From: Lonicera japonica
Lineage: Eukaryota > Streptophyta > Magnoliopsida > Dipsacales > Caprifoliaceae
Length of the DNA stretch: 64,000 nt
Direction of reading: 5' to 3'
NCBI GenBank assembly: GCA_021464415.1
Contig: CM038467.1
Span: 34,255,226 to 34,319,225, forward strand
A program made the position numbers and the translations under genes. Below are positions 1 to 11,131 of the stretch, in pieces. How positions within the stretch are numbered: position 1 is the stretch's first letter; each line of letters starts with the position of its first letter. The notes below the pieces were generated by a model, which was not told the origin of the DNA, made no database searches, and worked only from the letters and a program-made list of their open reading frames with translations.

Positions 1-1850
1 GGTTTTTCGATTTTGATTTTGAAAAACGGTTCGTTTTATTATAAAAAAAAAGGTGACAGTTTTCAAAGGAATCAGAGTCTCCAGTTTGTTTTACTAAACA
101 AACAAAATTCTGTGTAAAAGAAGAACATTTATGGATTAAACGCCCTCTTAAACACAATTAATGCGAAACCGGTTGATTCAAAGGGTTCGGTGATTAAGTT
201 ATGAATTGGGAAGTTGTTAGGCACCCCAATTTTCTCTTTCGGTCTCTAAGAGGATATGCATGGAATTATAATCGAATATTTGCATGTTAATTGATGTTAT
301 TGCGTATCGGTCCATAATTTTAAGAAAACGGGATTTTTGGGGTGGGAATGAAAACAATGTGCTTCGTAATTCGCCCTTCGATTTTAGAAATAAGTATGTG
401 TGTGTGTGTGTGATTAAAAAAATGATTTTGATAATGATAGATAGAAAAACAAGTGTTTTTGAAAAGATTTAGGGCTTTTCGGAAGCTAATTCGATTTGGA
501 ATCGAATATCCGGCAATCCTCGAGATTCGTTCATCAATAGTGTACCGCAGTTTAATAATTTAAATCAGTATTGACGAATTCAGTACTCTCATATTGGATA
601 TTTAGGTATACACCGCGATTTATAGATTAAATCGGATACAAACGTGTATTGATTCTTTCGTAAACCAAGACTGATAAAACCAGAAATTTGTGAAATTAAC
701 TGATAAAAATATGTTTAAAAATAGTTTACAGCTCGTTCTACACCTTTGGTTTTGAAAACGAGGTTTAAATATGAAATATGGACTAATTTTGAGATAAACA
801 ACAATTTTTACATGCCATTGATCAATTATAACTGATAAAAATAAAGAAAGATAAAAAATTAAAATTGGTCTGATATAAAAAATACCTGAGAGCCTCGAAA
901 ATAGTATAATACTATTTTATAGCATTGTTCCCTAAATCCCAGATCTAACTAGTGCTTCAAATGGAGTCAGTGCAGGTATATTTATAGTTGTAGAATAATT
1001 AATGGGCTGGGCTAAAAGTGTTTGTCCGCGGATAGGAGGCGTGTCCGCGGACAAGCCGTCCCCTAATTTATAAGTGTGACCTGCCTACTGTCCAAATTTT
1101 AAAAATTTTTTACATTGGGAAGGCCTTTGTTTGATTTTCAAAGTTGAATTCCCAATTTTTTGAATTCTCGAAGATCCGACCATCGGATCGAGCTGATTTT
1201 TTAATATATTTTTCCCAGTAACAATTCCTAGCTCCCCACAACATTTCATAATTTTTGGAGGTTAAGAAGTATCAAAACGAGGAAAAACGAAAAATTCGCT
1301 GAGAGAGGTTTGTCCGCGAACACAAGCCCCAAAGGCTTGTGTCCCCACGACACACCTTCTAATGAGTGTGTCGTGGGGACACACTCCTGGGGGTGTGTGT
1401 CTGTACGCGATTTTCTTAATTCCTAACAAACGGCTTATCGCATCGATCCAATTTTTTAGTATGTTGTTCCCCATTATATACACATTTTACTGACCAAATG
1501 TGAAATCATTTGGACTTCAGAAAGGTTGTATTTTGATTATCCAAAGTAAGCTCTCGGTTTTTTGAATTCCCAAAGATCCGGCAGTCAAATTAAGCTGATT
1601 TTTGAGTATGTTGCTCCTTATGGTAATGTATAATAGCCTAAAAATTTGAGGATGATCAAAAATGGGGAACTCTCCTTTCACAAGTTTCCAGGAGTTTTGA
1701 CAGTTTTTAGTTCCGGCGGCTTCCGATAATTCTCATAACTGTTTATCCTGGTGTCCTTTCGGCTTCCTTCTTTGACCTGTATCACATGTATATGGTATGT
1801 AGGCATCTAGTAATTCTTATGCATGCATGTGTGTTCATTTTCTTAGAGTT
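1..1850. other. non-coding AT-rich stretch without a recognisable gene
   Basis: No open reading frame here resembles a known protein. The stretch holds short G/C-rich islands (around 1020-1090 and 1290-1410) with repeated GTGTCC/CCGCGGACA words and one strong hairpin, described separately. It reads like LTR or other repeat sequence, but I cannot see paired LTRs or a primer-binding site to support that. Confidence 0.4.
1340..1381. repeat. perfect 16-bp inverted repeat (hairpin)
   Basis: TGTCCCCACGACACAC at 1340-1355 is followed by a 10-base loop and then by its exact reverse complement at 1366-1381. A smaller 7-bp hairpin (ACAAGCC/GGCTTGT) lies just upstream at 1322-1340. There is no gene close enough to make this a terminator. 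It may be part of a repeat element. Confidence 0.7.
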
Positions 1851-1859
1851 CAGGATTCT

Positions 1860-3728
1860 TGCGAGGGTTGCAAAATGAGGTGTTCACACATACCCCCCTC
1901 ATTATCAGAACGAAGAATTTTAATGGTACTATTATACTGTGTGTGAATTAGATTGTGAGAAGCTTGAAAATAGGGAAAGACTTCATCTTTGTTTTTAAGA
2001 AAAACTACCTATGACAAACTTGTACAATCATTATTCAATAACACAAAGTACCGTATACCAGAAACAGCGGACTCTCTAGAGAGCCCCTAAACGTCAGAAT
2101 GAATCGATTCAAAATGAAAAACACTGTTATTAAAAATACTGGGAGAATAAGTAACACGATGGCTCTTAGCCAAAACACAAGTTTCACAACGTAAAATTGA
2201 CTCATCAACACCAATAAAAAAAGTAGGCATAGTTTTTTTCATAATGCTGAAAAATGGATGTCTTAGACGGCGATGCCACAACCAAACTTCACTTAATTTC
2301 TTAGAATCTGAGATCAAAGAGGTGCGGGACGGTGCTCCTAGTCTCTCCCAAGCGTACATCTGATCCAGATGAAGCAATCTGCCCCTCAGATACCTTTTTC
2401 CAATTACCTTCCTGGTTAGAAGATCCTAAAAAAGTATATACATGAGATAAAATATCATAGAACATTGGGATTCAGTATTCAATTGGAGAACAGATAATAT
2501 GTGATTGGATAAAGTAGGAACATATAAAACATTATGAAGTTCTAAAATCGGGCTAATATGGACTGACCATGTTTCTAACATAAAAAAAAGTTTCACCATT
2601 TGCATTAGTAGTATAAGACACTAATGGGTGAGACAACTCAGTAAAATAAGATTTATTATAAGTCATGTGATCAGATGCACGAAAATCAATAATTCTAGTA
2701 TCAAAATTAACAAAAATGAGAAACCTTCAAAGTTATATTAAGTTTACCTCGACCAGCTATAAATGCAATGTGGGTAGCTCATTCTAATGAATAATAGTCA
2801 TGTCCAGTTATTCCATAGAAATCTATTTCTGGAACCAATTAAACGATAGCTACTTTCCTTTATTATGATAACTCTACTTCTGAGGTTTAAGATGTGGAAT
2901 CAACTTCGAACATGTTTCTCGAACATGCCCCAGATTATTGCAATAGGTACATTCTGGACAGTTGGAACTTGGTGGAGGACATTGCTGATGAAGTGGAATT
3001 GATCCCTGTACTAGTGATTGGACTGAATAGCCAGACTAAAAACTTTAACATGTGCGCCTATTGGAGACTATTTTCTTGGGATTCATCTTTGCGGATGTAT
3101 GCAAAGGTTGCGGTATGCTAGGAGGTTCAAGCATTCTGAGCAATTCCCCTTTAGCACTGCTATGTCTAGCATCGATCATCCTAAAAAGGCATGAATCCTC
3201 TCAAGTTGCTTTTCTCTTTGGTAGCATGCAATATCTTTAGGGTTTTTTTATTTTAAATGGACATTTTTTATTAAGTTTGGCCCATACGTTCTTCAATTTA
3301 GTGAAAAATACTTACACTGGTTGCCCATTTTGTTGCATTTCAGCAGCTTTGCACATTAATTCATGAACTTGTATAAAGTCACACTCATTGGTGTAGAGGC
3401 TCCCTAACATTATCCATATGGCTTCAGCGGTTTCACACTCCTCGACCATTTGTAACACATCATCAGTCATTACTTTGAATAATATTGACATCACATATCC
3501 ATCATCATCTTTTCATTTAGCAAAAGCCTCGTTCTCTTCTTCACTGGAAGCCTTGATTGTTCCAGTTACATGCCCCATCTTATGTATCCCTCGAAGAAAA
3601 ATGAACATGATTTTCTTCCATGTGCAAAAATTAGTAACATTAAGCTTTGCACTTCCAAAGGAGCCTCCTTCTGAATTTCGAACAAACACATCAACTTTTT
3701 AGATAGGTGATTCTCTTGTATCTCCCAT
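1860..3728 (-). pseudogene. decayed Ty1-copia gag-pol (gag to integrase start)
   Basis: Read on the minus strand, the parts come in copia order. The gag start is at 3728, with a UBN2-type gag core at 3312-3494 that includes DDVLQMVEECETAEAIW. A CCHC zinc knuckle, CTYCNNLGHVRETC, lies near 2900-2945. A GAG-pre-integrase domain at 2087-2377 has LWHRRLRHP and CETCVLAKSHRV and ends HFESIHSDV. Integrase-like residues (LRSDNE) follow near 1890-1930. In-frame stops interrupt gag at 3699-3701 and 3513-3515, and several frame changes follow. No reverse transcriptase or RNase H is visible below 1860, so the element is truncated or its end has been replaced. It is certainly non-functional. Confidence 0.85.
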
Positions 3729-3779
3729 GATAAGACCCATCAGGATTAACTGTGAGCTATCTAAAAAATAAAATAAAAT

Positions 3780-4135
3780 TTTGAATAATCGGTAGAAAAC
3801 TGTAGTTTATGAGGGTAAATAGAAACTTCTGGGGCAAATTGAAAAAAAAATTATGGGTCAAAACACAAGTAATAGAAACTTTTGGAGGCAAACTATAAAT
3901 AACCAATAACTTTTAAAACTTTTTGGACCAAAATGCAAATAACGAAAACTTCGGGGTCAAGCTGCAAATAACTGAAACTTCTATGGTCAAACTATAATTA
4001 AACGAAACTTTTGATCTAATGCCATTAAAACTAACGGTGACGGCTAACGGCTAACGGCATTAAGTTTGACAATAAAGGCCATTAACTTTAACAGTAATGA
4101 CTAACGAAGTTAAATAACGCCGTTAAAGTTAACAG
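3780..4135. repeat. degenerate short tandem repeats and TTAACGG-rich block
   Basis: From 3780 to 4015 a unit of roughly 35-40 bp containing 'caaataa..gaaactt.tggg' recurs about six times with many changes. From 4020 to 4135 there is a cluster of 'taacggc' words. This lies between the copia gag start and the primer-binding site, where an untranslated leader or a later insertion would sit. No coding sequence is seen. Confidence 0.45.
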
Positions 4136-4544
4136 CATATTGAGGCGCACGTGGAGGCAGACAAGGAAAGAACAGGCCAAGTGTGAGGGCGCGTGTAGTG
4201 GCCTTTTGGGATGATTCTAATGGCGCTGTGATTGCCTGAAGTAAACGAAGAGGATGGTTAAAAAATTTCAAGGGTCGGGCTTCTGTAGATGTAAATCTGG
4301 ACAATCAAAAACCCGAGGATTTCTACGGTACGTGAGCACTCGTGAAAGCTTTAATCGGGATGATTCGAACGCCAGATTGATCGTTTTGCGGAGGGGAATC
4401 TATTAGTGTAGTTTGGTAGCGTTTGGAGGTCGGAGGTGGATAAACGAAACAATCAGAAATTTACGAGTTAATGGGAATAAGGACGAGAATGAAGACGGTC
4501 ATTTTTTTTATGACAAAGTCGATCTCTATGAACCCTAACAACAA

Positions 4545-4800
4545 GGATTAACCCTTTGATACCAATTCAAATATTCTAGAGAGAGAATGAATCATATTGT
4601 TTAATAAACTTAATATAGATAGAACCCTTTATATAGGACAATGAAAAATAAGGAAAAGGAAACTTATTAACCCTATCCTCTTACACAAGAAAGGAAACTA
4701 TAAAATAAAGAAACCTAATTAATTATAACAGTAATCAAAACTCAATCAAGTGTGAATTTATTGTCCTTGTCTTGTAGCAAAGGGTCAAAACTAGGCAACT
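4545..4800 (-). promoter_or_regulatory. copia primer-binding site and LTR promoter remnant
   Basis: On the minus strand TGGTATCAAAGGG runs from 4564 downward. It is a close match to the initiator-tRNA-Met primer-binding sequence used by plant copia elements. Immediately upstream (4566 and higher) lies a TATATAAAGGG box near 4629-4637 and then a pyrimidine-rich leader, as expected for the R/U5 part of a 5' LTR. The outer LTR border is not clear. This fits the copia remnant whose gag starts at 3728. Confidence 0.55.
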
Positions 4801-5152
4801 TATTCCTGTATAAAGTTAAGTCGAGATATTGATAAAAAAATTCTTCATTAATAGATTTAGCAATAAGCAAATATTTGAGAACTTATAATTAATCCTCCTT
4901 CTAGGCAATTGACTTGTTTAGGATAATGGTCGGCTAAAAAACTAAAACGAGAATCTGATCGTTTCCTTTGCCTACTAGGAATGGAGAGTCTAGATGGTGA
5001 CATTTCCCTCCGGTGTAGAGTTGTCATCGATAAATGAATAATGAATCCTTATTATAGGGTGAAACGATGGTTACGGTGCGTATTCCTCATTGGTCATACC
5101 TTAACAAGAATATGATGAGTCTAAAACATCACATGTAGTGTGTCAAGTACTC

Positions 5153-5345
5153 ACTACAAGAAATTTGATCATTTAAGTCTCTTAAAAGGTGACTTAAATG
5201 ATCATTTAAGTCACTTTCAAGTTTGTCCTTGAGTGACTTAATAGGCAGTGTCATAAAAAGTTCATAAAAGTGACTTAAAAAAGTCACATGTTAGTGACAT
5301 AACACTAACTTAAAAGTGACTTAACACTAATAAAAAAAATATAAT
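5153..5345 (+). mobile_element. CACTA-element terminus with subterminal repeats
   Basis: CACTACAAGAAA at 5153-5164 is the canonical plant CACTA terminal motif. The next 180 bp carry many GTGACTTAA/TTAAGTCAC words, some forming palindromes (for example around 5189-5213), as expected for a subterminal repeat region. I did not find a matching TTTCTTGTAGTG end to the right, so the element is truncated, too diverged, or its other end is lost. Its likely body includes the captured exons at 6.8-7.2 kb. Confidence 0.6.
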
Positions 5346-6820
5346 TTTCACCTGCTCATAATATACCGAACTACCACACAATTTCATCAATCAATCCTTT
5401 CAACAAAACAATGCAATTTTTAGCTAGAATTTTACCATTCAAAGATCCAAACCAATACAACCCAATCAAACAACGTTCAAAACACTCAATAATCCATGAA
5501 AGCAATGCCAAGTAATTCAACACAATAGAAAAAGAAACAAAAATAAAGCCTCGAATGATTATTACAATGATATTTCCTCAATGTAACAATGTAGCTTTCC
5601 CTTTGTTCAAAGAGTGATTGAACGAAGAAGCTCCAAAGCCATGATTATCTCTTTGTAAAAATGTAGCTTTCACAGCCTCTTAGATTTTCAATCGTCTCAA
5701 TGCCCCTTTTCTTATCTATATAAGCCAACACCGGCCACCTTGATCCCATTTGAAACTAACGTTCTACATAAATATGAACAAAAAAAAATTAATTAATGGT
5801 TTATTTGATTCACTTGCATGTAAAATAATTATATTATGTAAAAAGAGAGTTTTGAAAAAAGCCCCTATAATCAATTAGAAATTCAAAAATTTAGGAATTT
5901 GTTTCCATGGAATAAGTTTCCAAGGAATTGGTTTCCCCTGAAAATGATTTATTGCTAAATGTTGGATTGCATCAATATTAAAAAAGTTACCTTCGTTTCC
6001 ATAGGTTGAGAAACATTGAACATAAATTCCTGCATAAAATATCCACAATCGACTCCCCATTCTTGTATTGGGATTTAGTTCATAGAGATCACACAAACTT
6101 GACAATTTATAGCTAAGCATCATAACAAATCCCATTTGTACCTAGTTGGCTGTATCATATCATGATATACCTAAAACTCCCTTAAATTGGGTCCATCCTT
6201 TCTTACCATATAGCAATTATAAATTCGCTATGACTAGGTTCGTAGTTCATGCATAGTTTCAGTTGATTAAGCCTACCCTGATTATTTACAAACACTTAAA
6301 AAAAATGTGTGAAACAAACAATTCAAATTTTCATCTTCTTCAGACAACCAACACAATTTCAACATCATCAACTGCTGAATAATCAGGAATATTATATTTC
6401 TATCCAATTAACAACTCAAACAGTAGATCTCACGAAATAAATTTCCCATTATCTCACGCTCAGCAAACTCCAACCACCTCCCTCCACAGGTCAAGAATCT
6501 TTAAAATTTTTATAGTGGGCTAAGGTAATAATCATGATTTGCTACAAGGGAAAGCCCCAATACTATTTGTAAAAAGGAAACAAGGAAGTGTATAATGGAG
6601 CTTATATAGAGAACCCACGAGTTGAAAGAGGAAACAAAAATTTTATGTATTGGCTAAGCATAATAAGCAGTCAGTGACCAGAAATAAATCGCACATTATT
6701 CACGACTCAACCAAACAGACCCTATGAGATGCAATCCATACTCTGTGCGAATAACTAATCAATATTAATTTACAATTTAATTGACATAATATTATATACT
6801 GAATCCTTACAAATAACATA
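5346..6820. other. non-coding stretch, probable body of the CACTA-like element
   Basis: No reading frame gives a recognisable protein. A minus-strand frame at 5875-6135 (86 codons) ends with repeated IPWK residues and matches nothing I know. The stretch lies between a CACTA terminus and two exon-like blocks, so it may be transposon body or captured introns. Confidence 0.3.
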
Positions 6821-6821
6821 C

Positions 6822-6907
6822 CTTGGGCAGCAGCAACAATTAAACTGGAGAATCCAGCTGCAAGGCGAACAATTAAGCAAGAGAATTGACCAAATTCTTC
6901 ATCAGAC
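6822..6907 (-). pseudogene. unidentified captured exon-like block
   Basis: On the minus strand an 86-bp open block is bounded by a good acceptor (CTATTTAG before 6907) and a good donor (AAG|GTATGTT after 6822). It encodes SDEEFGQFSCLIVRL followed by a hydrophobic AAGFSSLIVAAAQ. I do not recognise the protein. It sits about 230 bp downstream, in the same orientation, of the V-ATPase exon, and could be an exon of a second captured gene. Confidence 0.35.
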
Positions 6908-7133
6908 CTAAATAGAGCAAATAATATTTAAAATTAATTTGACCAAAGATCAACAAACTTTTATTACACACATTATTGGTGGATTTCATAAATTTAATGT
7001 TTTTCAATTAACATTAGAGCATCTAAAATGGGTTCCTAGCAGAGAATTTTATTCGAAATTTTATCCGGTCTTTGTTATAGTTTTTCCTCAAACAGGTTTC
7101 TATCATATACAATGGGCAGAATAGTTGACTTAC

Positions 7134-7240
7134 CAATCAAACTAAAATTTCAGGCAAATCTACTGCCCATCGTGATGTTGAATCTGCCATCATGCTAACA
7201 TTGTAACACATGTCTTTGAAGTACTCAACAATGGTAATTC
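7134..7240 (-). pseudogene. VHA-A: captured exon of V-type H+-ATPase catalytic subunit A
   Basis: The minus-strand exon has an acceptor (TTTCCAG before 7240) and a donor (GTAAGTC after 7134). It encodes [20 protein letters not shown] followed by STSRWA, which is the highly conserved nucleotide-domain stretch of V-ATPase subunit A. The final codons are degraded: the expected EISGRL reads as EILV, stop, L. No flanking exons of the gene are visible at normal distance. The fragment is therefore a captured or transposed piece and cannot make an enzyme. It lies 2 kb inside a CACTA-like terminus, and CACTA elements are known to pick up host gene fragments. Confidence 0.75.
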
Positions 7241-7899
7241 CTGGAAATATATATTCACATTAACTGGAAGATTTAGTTGTCAATGTATTTAATAACCAAT
7301 TTATTCATTCTCCAGGACAGATGAAAAAAATCTACAACTAAATGAATTTTTCACACAAACTAATTTAGCCATCTTAGCAAAAGCATCCATGCAAATTTAT
7401 AAACACAGCAGAAAAATGGTAAATCATGTTTTCATTTTTAATACGCCTAAACCAAAAACTATAATGTAAAATTTTAACTGTCATGGCAGAAACACTAATA
7501 TCTGAATTCTAATAGTCCTATTAAAACCGAAGGCCTCAATTTTTTAAGACCAAAATTAATACCTTATAGCTTGACAAAATCTACTTTAGAACTTCCTGGT
7601 AATTTTGCCGCTAGAAATGCAAATAGACTTCTGTAGCAGTTATCCCTTATTGATCTACATTTCAGCATACGAGACAAAGGGGCCCACATTTAGTTACTAT
7701 ATGGTGAGTACTCACCATATCATAAAGTGTATCAAGTATTAGAATCATAAGTTCATGTAATTTTCATGAAAGTTTAAGAACTAATTATGACTGATATTAA
7801 GATATGGAAATTCCGTAGAATGATCATAAGCTTTCAAAAATACACCAGTGTTTCATCTTTCCATTAATGCTTAAGAACTAAATATACTTGGCATAAACT
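7241..7899. other. non-coding spacer
   Basis: Nothing coding is seen. An 18-bp perfect palindrome ATGGTGAGTACTCACCAT lies at 7702-7719. The stretch ends where similarity to the second MATH locus begins. Confidence 0.4.
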
Positions 7900-8390
7900 T
7901 GTGAATGTTCTTCCTCGATCCGTGCTTTTGAATTAAGGGAGGGATTTCCAGAGATTGCTAGTGTTTGGGAGAGGGGAAAGAGATGGTGGCTGCCGAGGCA
8001 TTTGGAAGGTTTAGGTTTAATTGGATTAAAAAAGGGGTGGGAGTGTGTTTGGCAGAATATAAGGCATTTGGAAGGTTTAGGTTTGCTATAACTTGGATAA
8101 GGATATAGTTATCAAGATTGGACTAACACAAGCGTAAAATTGGAACATCAGCAAAATACTCAGCCCCTTAATGCAAACCATAAACGGAAGTTAACGGTCT
8201 GTTAAATTTTGGAACCTGACTCTAGTACGTGAACAAACTTTTGGTACATAGTCTAATTTGGTATTATGAATTGTAAAAGTGAAAAAAAAATCAAAATGTT
8301 GAGAAATGTATAGCCGTGCAGTGCTAATCAAAAGCTAGCATTACTTCAGCTCTTAATTGGGTATTATTAGAGTGCTAATACCTATGCATG
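7900..8390. repeat. duplicated flank, copy 1 (matches 58485-59030)
   Basis: From GTTCTTCCTCGA near 7907 to GTGCTAATACC near 8390, the sequence runs collinear with 58490-59030, with point changes and small indels. Copy 2 continues directly into the MATH gene region. Copy 1 is interrupted at 8390 and resumes at about 25215 after roughly 16.8 kb of inserted DNA. Confidence 0.8.
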
Positions 8391-8709
8391 GGTGTTAAGG
8401 CCAATTCAAAAAAAAACGAAACCAAGAACGAGAAAACCGAACCAAGCTGAACCAAATTATGTATAAGAAAATAAAAAATGTTAATATATACTTTAAGGGA
8501 ATACGTTAATTATATTATAATATAAAAAAGATGGCATTTTCTAAGAATATATTCCTTATTAATTGTATATTGTGATCATCTTAAAAAAAAGTCATTAGTG
8601 TGCCCTTATTATTGAATTGACTACACAATGTTAAGATTTTTTTTTATAACATACATGATGGCAAGATAATTCATCAATTTATTTAATGTATTTTATTCTT
8701 ATAAATGTA
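8391..8709. repeat. left arm of an older insertion that hosts the MULE
   Basis: AT-rich sequence with 'gaaccgaacc'-type words lies just inside the break in the duplicated flank. Similar 'aaccgaaccgaa' words occur at 25080-25215 on the other side of the MULE. The short repeat GTGCTAAT[A/G]CCT at both outer ends (8380-8391 and about 25214-25226) looks like its target duplication, because copy 2 has the word once. Confidence 0.45.
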
Positions 8710-8718
8710 TAAATAAAA
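8710..8718. repeat. 9-bp target site duplication, left copy
   Basis: TAAATAAAA is repeated exactly at 24896-24904, directly outside the opposite end of the MULE. Nine bases is the usual MULE target duplication length. Confidence 0.8.
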
Positions 8719-8905
8719 GAGAAAATGGGTCATAAGACCTCACTCTATAACATTTTATCATTAAAAGGACATACTCATATCTAATAAAAATGAAAAGGAC
8801 TAATTTCATTATCTAATTATAAATTAAGGACACTTTTAATAATATCATTTTATATTAAGGATTATGAAAAATATTAATGGACAAAAATGCCCCTGACAAA
8901 ACCCC
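8719..8905 (+). repeat. MULE left terminal inverted repeat
   Basis: This pairs imperfectly with the reverse complement of about 24712-24895. The best shared blocks are the first 18 bases, TTATAAATTAAGGACA near 8815, and AATGCCCC near 8886. Pairing is gapped, so the inner border is approximate. Confidence 0.65.
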
Positions 8906-8975
8906 CGCTAAACCTTCGGTCTCCCAGCACGATCCTCCCCTCTATCTTATTCAACTTCCACGATCAAAATTTCTT

Positions 8976-8983
8976 CTCTATAT
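8976..8983 (+). promoter_or_regulatory. probable TATA box of the protease gene
   Basis: TCTATATAG is followed by a C/T-rich stretch (TTTTCTCTCTCTATATTTTC) typical of a plant transcription start and leader. It lies just inside the left MULE end, where MULE genes usually have their promoter. The assigned start codon is about 1 kb further on, so a long leader containing the palindrome repeats is implied. Confidence 0.45.
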
Positions 8984-9230
8984 AGACGATCAAACTTTTC
9001 TCTCTCTATATTTTCTCTGCACATTCGTTTTTCGTTATTGTTCGTGTATTCCGTCGCTTCAGTTTTTAGTTAAGGTACTCGTTTATTCTTTTGTTAATCA
9101 ATTTATGAGTTTTGTGTTGATTTTGTATTTAGGTTTTGTGTTGATTTTGAAGTTGAAAACACATTTATGAGTTCTGTGTTCATTTTCTCAACATTTTAGT
9201 TGTGTATCATTTTATCTGTAGCAATGGATG

Positions 9231-9868
9231 GGTGCTAAATGGATTTAACACCCTCTGTGAGCATTTATTTGTTACCATTGAACTTATGGACAATTGATGC
9301 TAAATGTATTTTGGAATTTTTTTTGTTATTAGTTTTGTTCATCTTTTCAAATTTGTACGTAGATTTTGTGGAATATTTTTGTTTTTGTAGCATTTTATGT
9401 GGAGGAATGGATGGGTGCTAAATTCATTTAGCACCCCGTGTCATTAACTCACAGGAGGTGCTAAATGCATTTAGCACCCCTGTCATTAACTCACAGGAGG
9501 TGCTAAATGCATTTAGCACCCCCTGTCAGCAAAAGTTGAAGGCAAAGCATGAGGTGCTAAATTCATTTAGCACCCTGCATTTGAGCAAGCAAAGTTGATA
9601 TCAAAGCAGGAGGTTCTAAATGCATTTAGCACCCCCTGTCAGCAAAAGTTGAAGGCAAAGCATGAGGTGCTAAATTCATTTAGCACCCCTGTGAGCAAAG
9701 TTGAAAGCACCCCTGTCATTAACTCACAGGAGGTGCTAAATGCATTTAGCACCCCCTGTCAGCAAAAGTTGAAGGCAAATCATGAGGTGCTAAATTCATT
9801 TAGCACCCTGCATTTGAGCAAGCAAAGTTGATATCAAAGCAGGAGGTGTTAAATGCATTTAACACCCC
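9231..9868. repeat. palindrome minisatellite block 1 (protease gene leader)
   Basis: About ten copies of the core GGTGCTAAATG plus its reverse complement CATTTAGCACC, some with TTC instead of TGC at the centre, are spaced 40-60 bp apart. The spacers (containing AGCAAAAGTTGAAGGCAAAG) are themselves partly repeated. Open frames across it, such as one repeating EVLNAFSTP, are by-products of the repeats. Confidence 0.9.
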
Positions 9869-10356
9869 CATTTGAGCAAAGTTGACAGCAAAACATATTT
9901 AGGACATTGATGTGTATTATTGTAAGTTTGCTAACTAGATATATGTGTATATTTGTTTTTATAATGCCACTAGATAACAGTGGTAATGAAGGTTTATATC
10001 AATTATGTTGAAGGGACAATGAATACGACTACTTCCGGAAGAGTTTATGAGAAAAAGGGCGTTTCTTCAAAGAGGAAAATGAAGGATAATGTATCTAGAA
10101 GTAAAAAAGAAACAAAGTAGAGCTGTGAAGAAAGTTGGAAAGAAATCAGGGGGTGTTGGTAAATCTGCAGTTAAAGAAGTGTCTAGACCAACTGTGTTTA
10201 GATGCAACCTTGCAGTAGTTGTTGAGGAAATTAATAGTTTGAAGGGTCGTGGGGAGATTAAAAATGGTCATATTGAAGCTATGATGAAGACGCCATTTGG
10301 TTCTATGTTTAAGGCAATTTTTGATGATAAAATCATTCCAGATCATATCATAATGA

Positions 10357-10359
10357 TTG
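10357..10359. repeat. CACTA target site duplication TTG, left copy
   Basis: TTG precedes CACTACACCA at 10360. The matching TTG is at 16009-16011, directly after TGGTGTAGTG. Three bases is the standard CACTA duplication. Confidence 0.85.
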
Positions 10360-10384
10360 CACTACACCAGAATGACCTTTTTGT

Positions 10385-10720
10385 AATGGACATAATCCGT
10401 TGGTAAAAATGTTTCTAACACATAAAATCCGTTACTAATTAGGCGTGGGAAACACTTTAGTAACGGATATATCCGTTACTACATTAACCGAAATCCGTTA
10501 CAAAAAATATATTCGTAACGGACTAAATTCATTACTAATCCGTTACAATACTAATTTTAGTAACGGATCTAATCCGTTACAAATATTAAACAACTGTTAC
10601 AACGATATGCAAAAGCAACCACAAGTTTGACGGTTTGTAACGGAATATAACCGTTACTGAAAAAAAATGTTACATATTTGTAACGGTTTATAGCCGTTAC
10701 AGAGTATCAACTAATTTTAA
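10385..10720. repeat. left subterminal repeat region of the CACTA
   Basis: About twelve CCGTTAC or GTAACGG words occur in both orientations, several paired as short palindromes such as GTAACGGATATATCCGTTAC. In En/Spm such subterminal motifs are binding sites for the TnpA protein. The same role here is an inference. Confidence 0.8.
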
Positions 10721-11131
10721 ATTTTTTTTATTTGTCCGTTATCCCTATATTAAACAATACAAATTCCTGTAATTATAAATGCAACCAGTTTTAGCGCACA
10801 CAATACAAATTCCCATATTATGATCTAATGGTATCATATAAAGCAATATTAATCCAAAAACCAACAAACTAATATTCATTGAAAAAACCAACCCAACATT
10901 CTTACACAAACATGTCTATCCCCAAATATAAGGTACCAAATACATCAAACATACTAAAACCAAAATGTCCAAGTGAAAATATAAAATACCATCATATCCA
11001 AAAGAAAATACTCAAAAGTGCACATAACAAATATAAAAATAAACTAGATAAACTTCAACTAAGGCTCGAACCAAATTATATTAACCCCCAGCAACATAGG
11101 CAGAGAAAGTATCATTGCCATCTTGCGAAAA

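Noticed and set aside
5134..5158. TGTAGTG followed by CACTAC as two abutting CACTA ends
   Set aside because: The TGTAGTG side lacks subterminal repeats and the preceding bases do not match the CACTA terminal motif.
7702..7719. 18-bp palindrome as the right end of the CACTA at 5153
   Set aside because: It does not contain the required GTAGTG terminus; it is only a short palindrome.
9595..9831. Open frame repeating EVLNAFSTP
   Set aside because: It is a translation of the palindrome minisatellite; changes between units do not preserve the frame elsewhere in the array.
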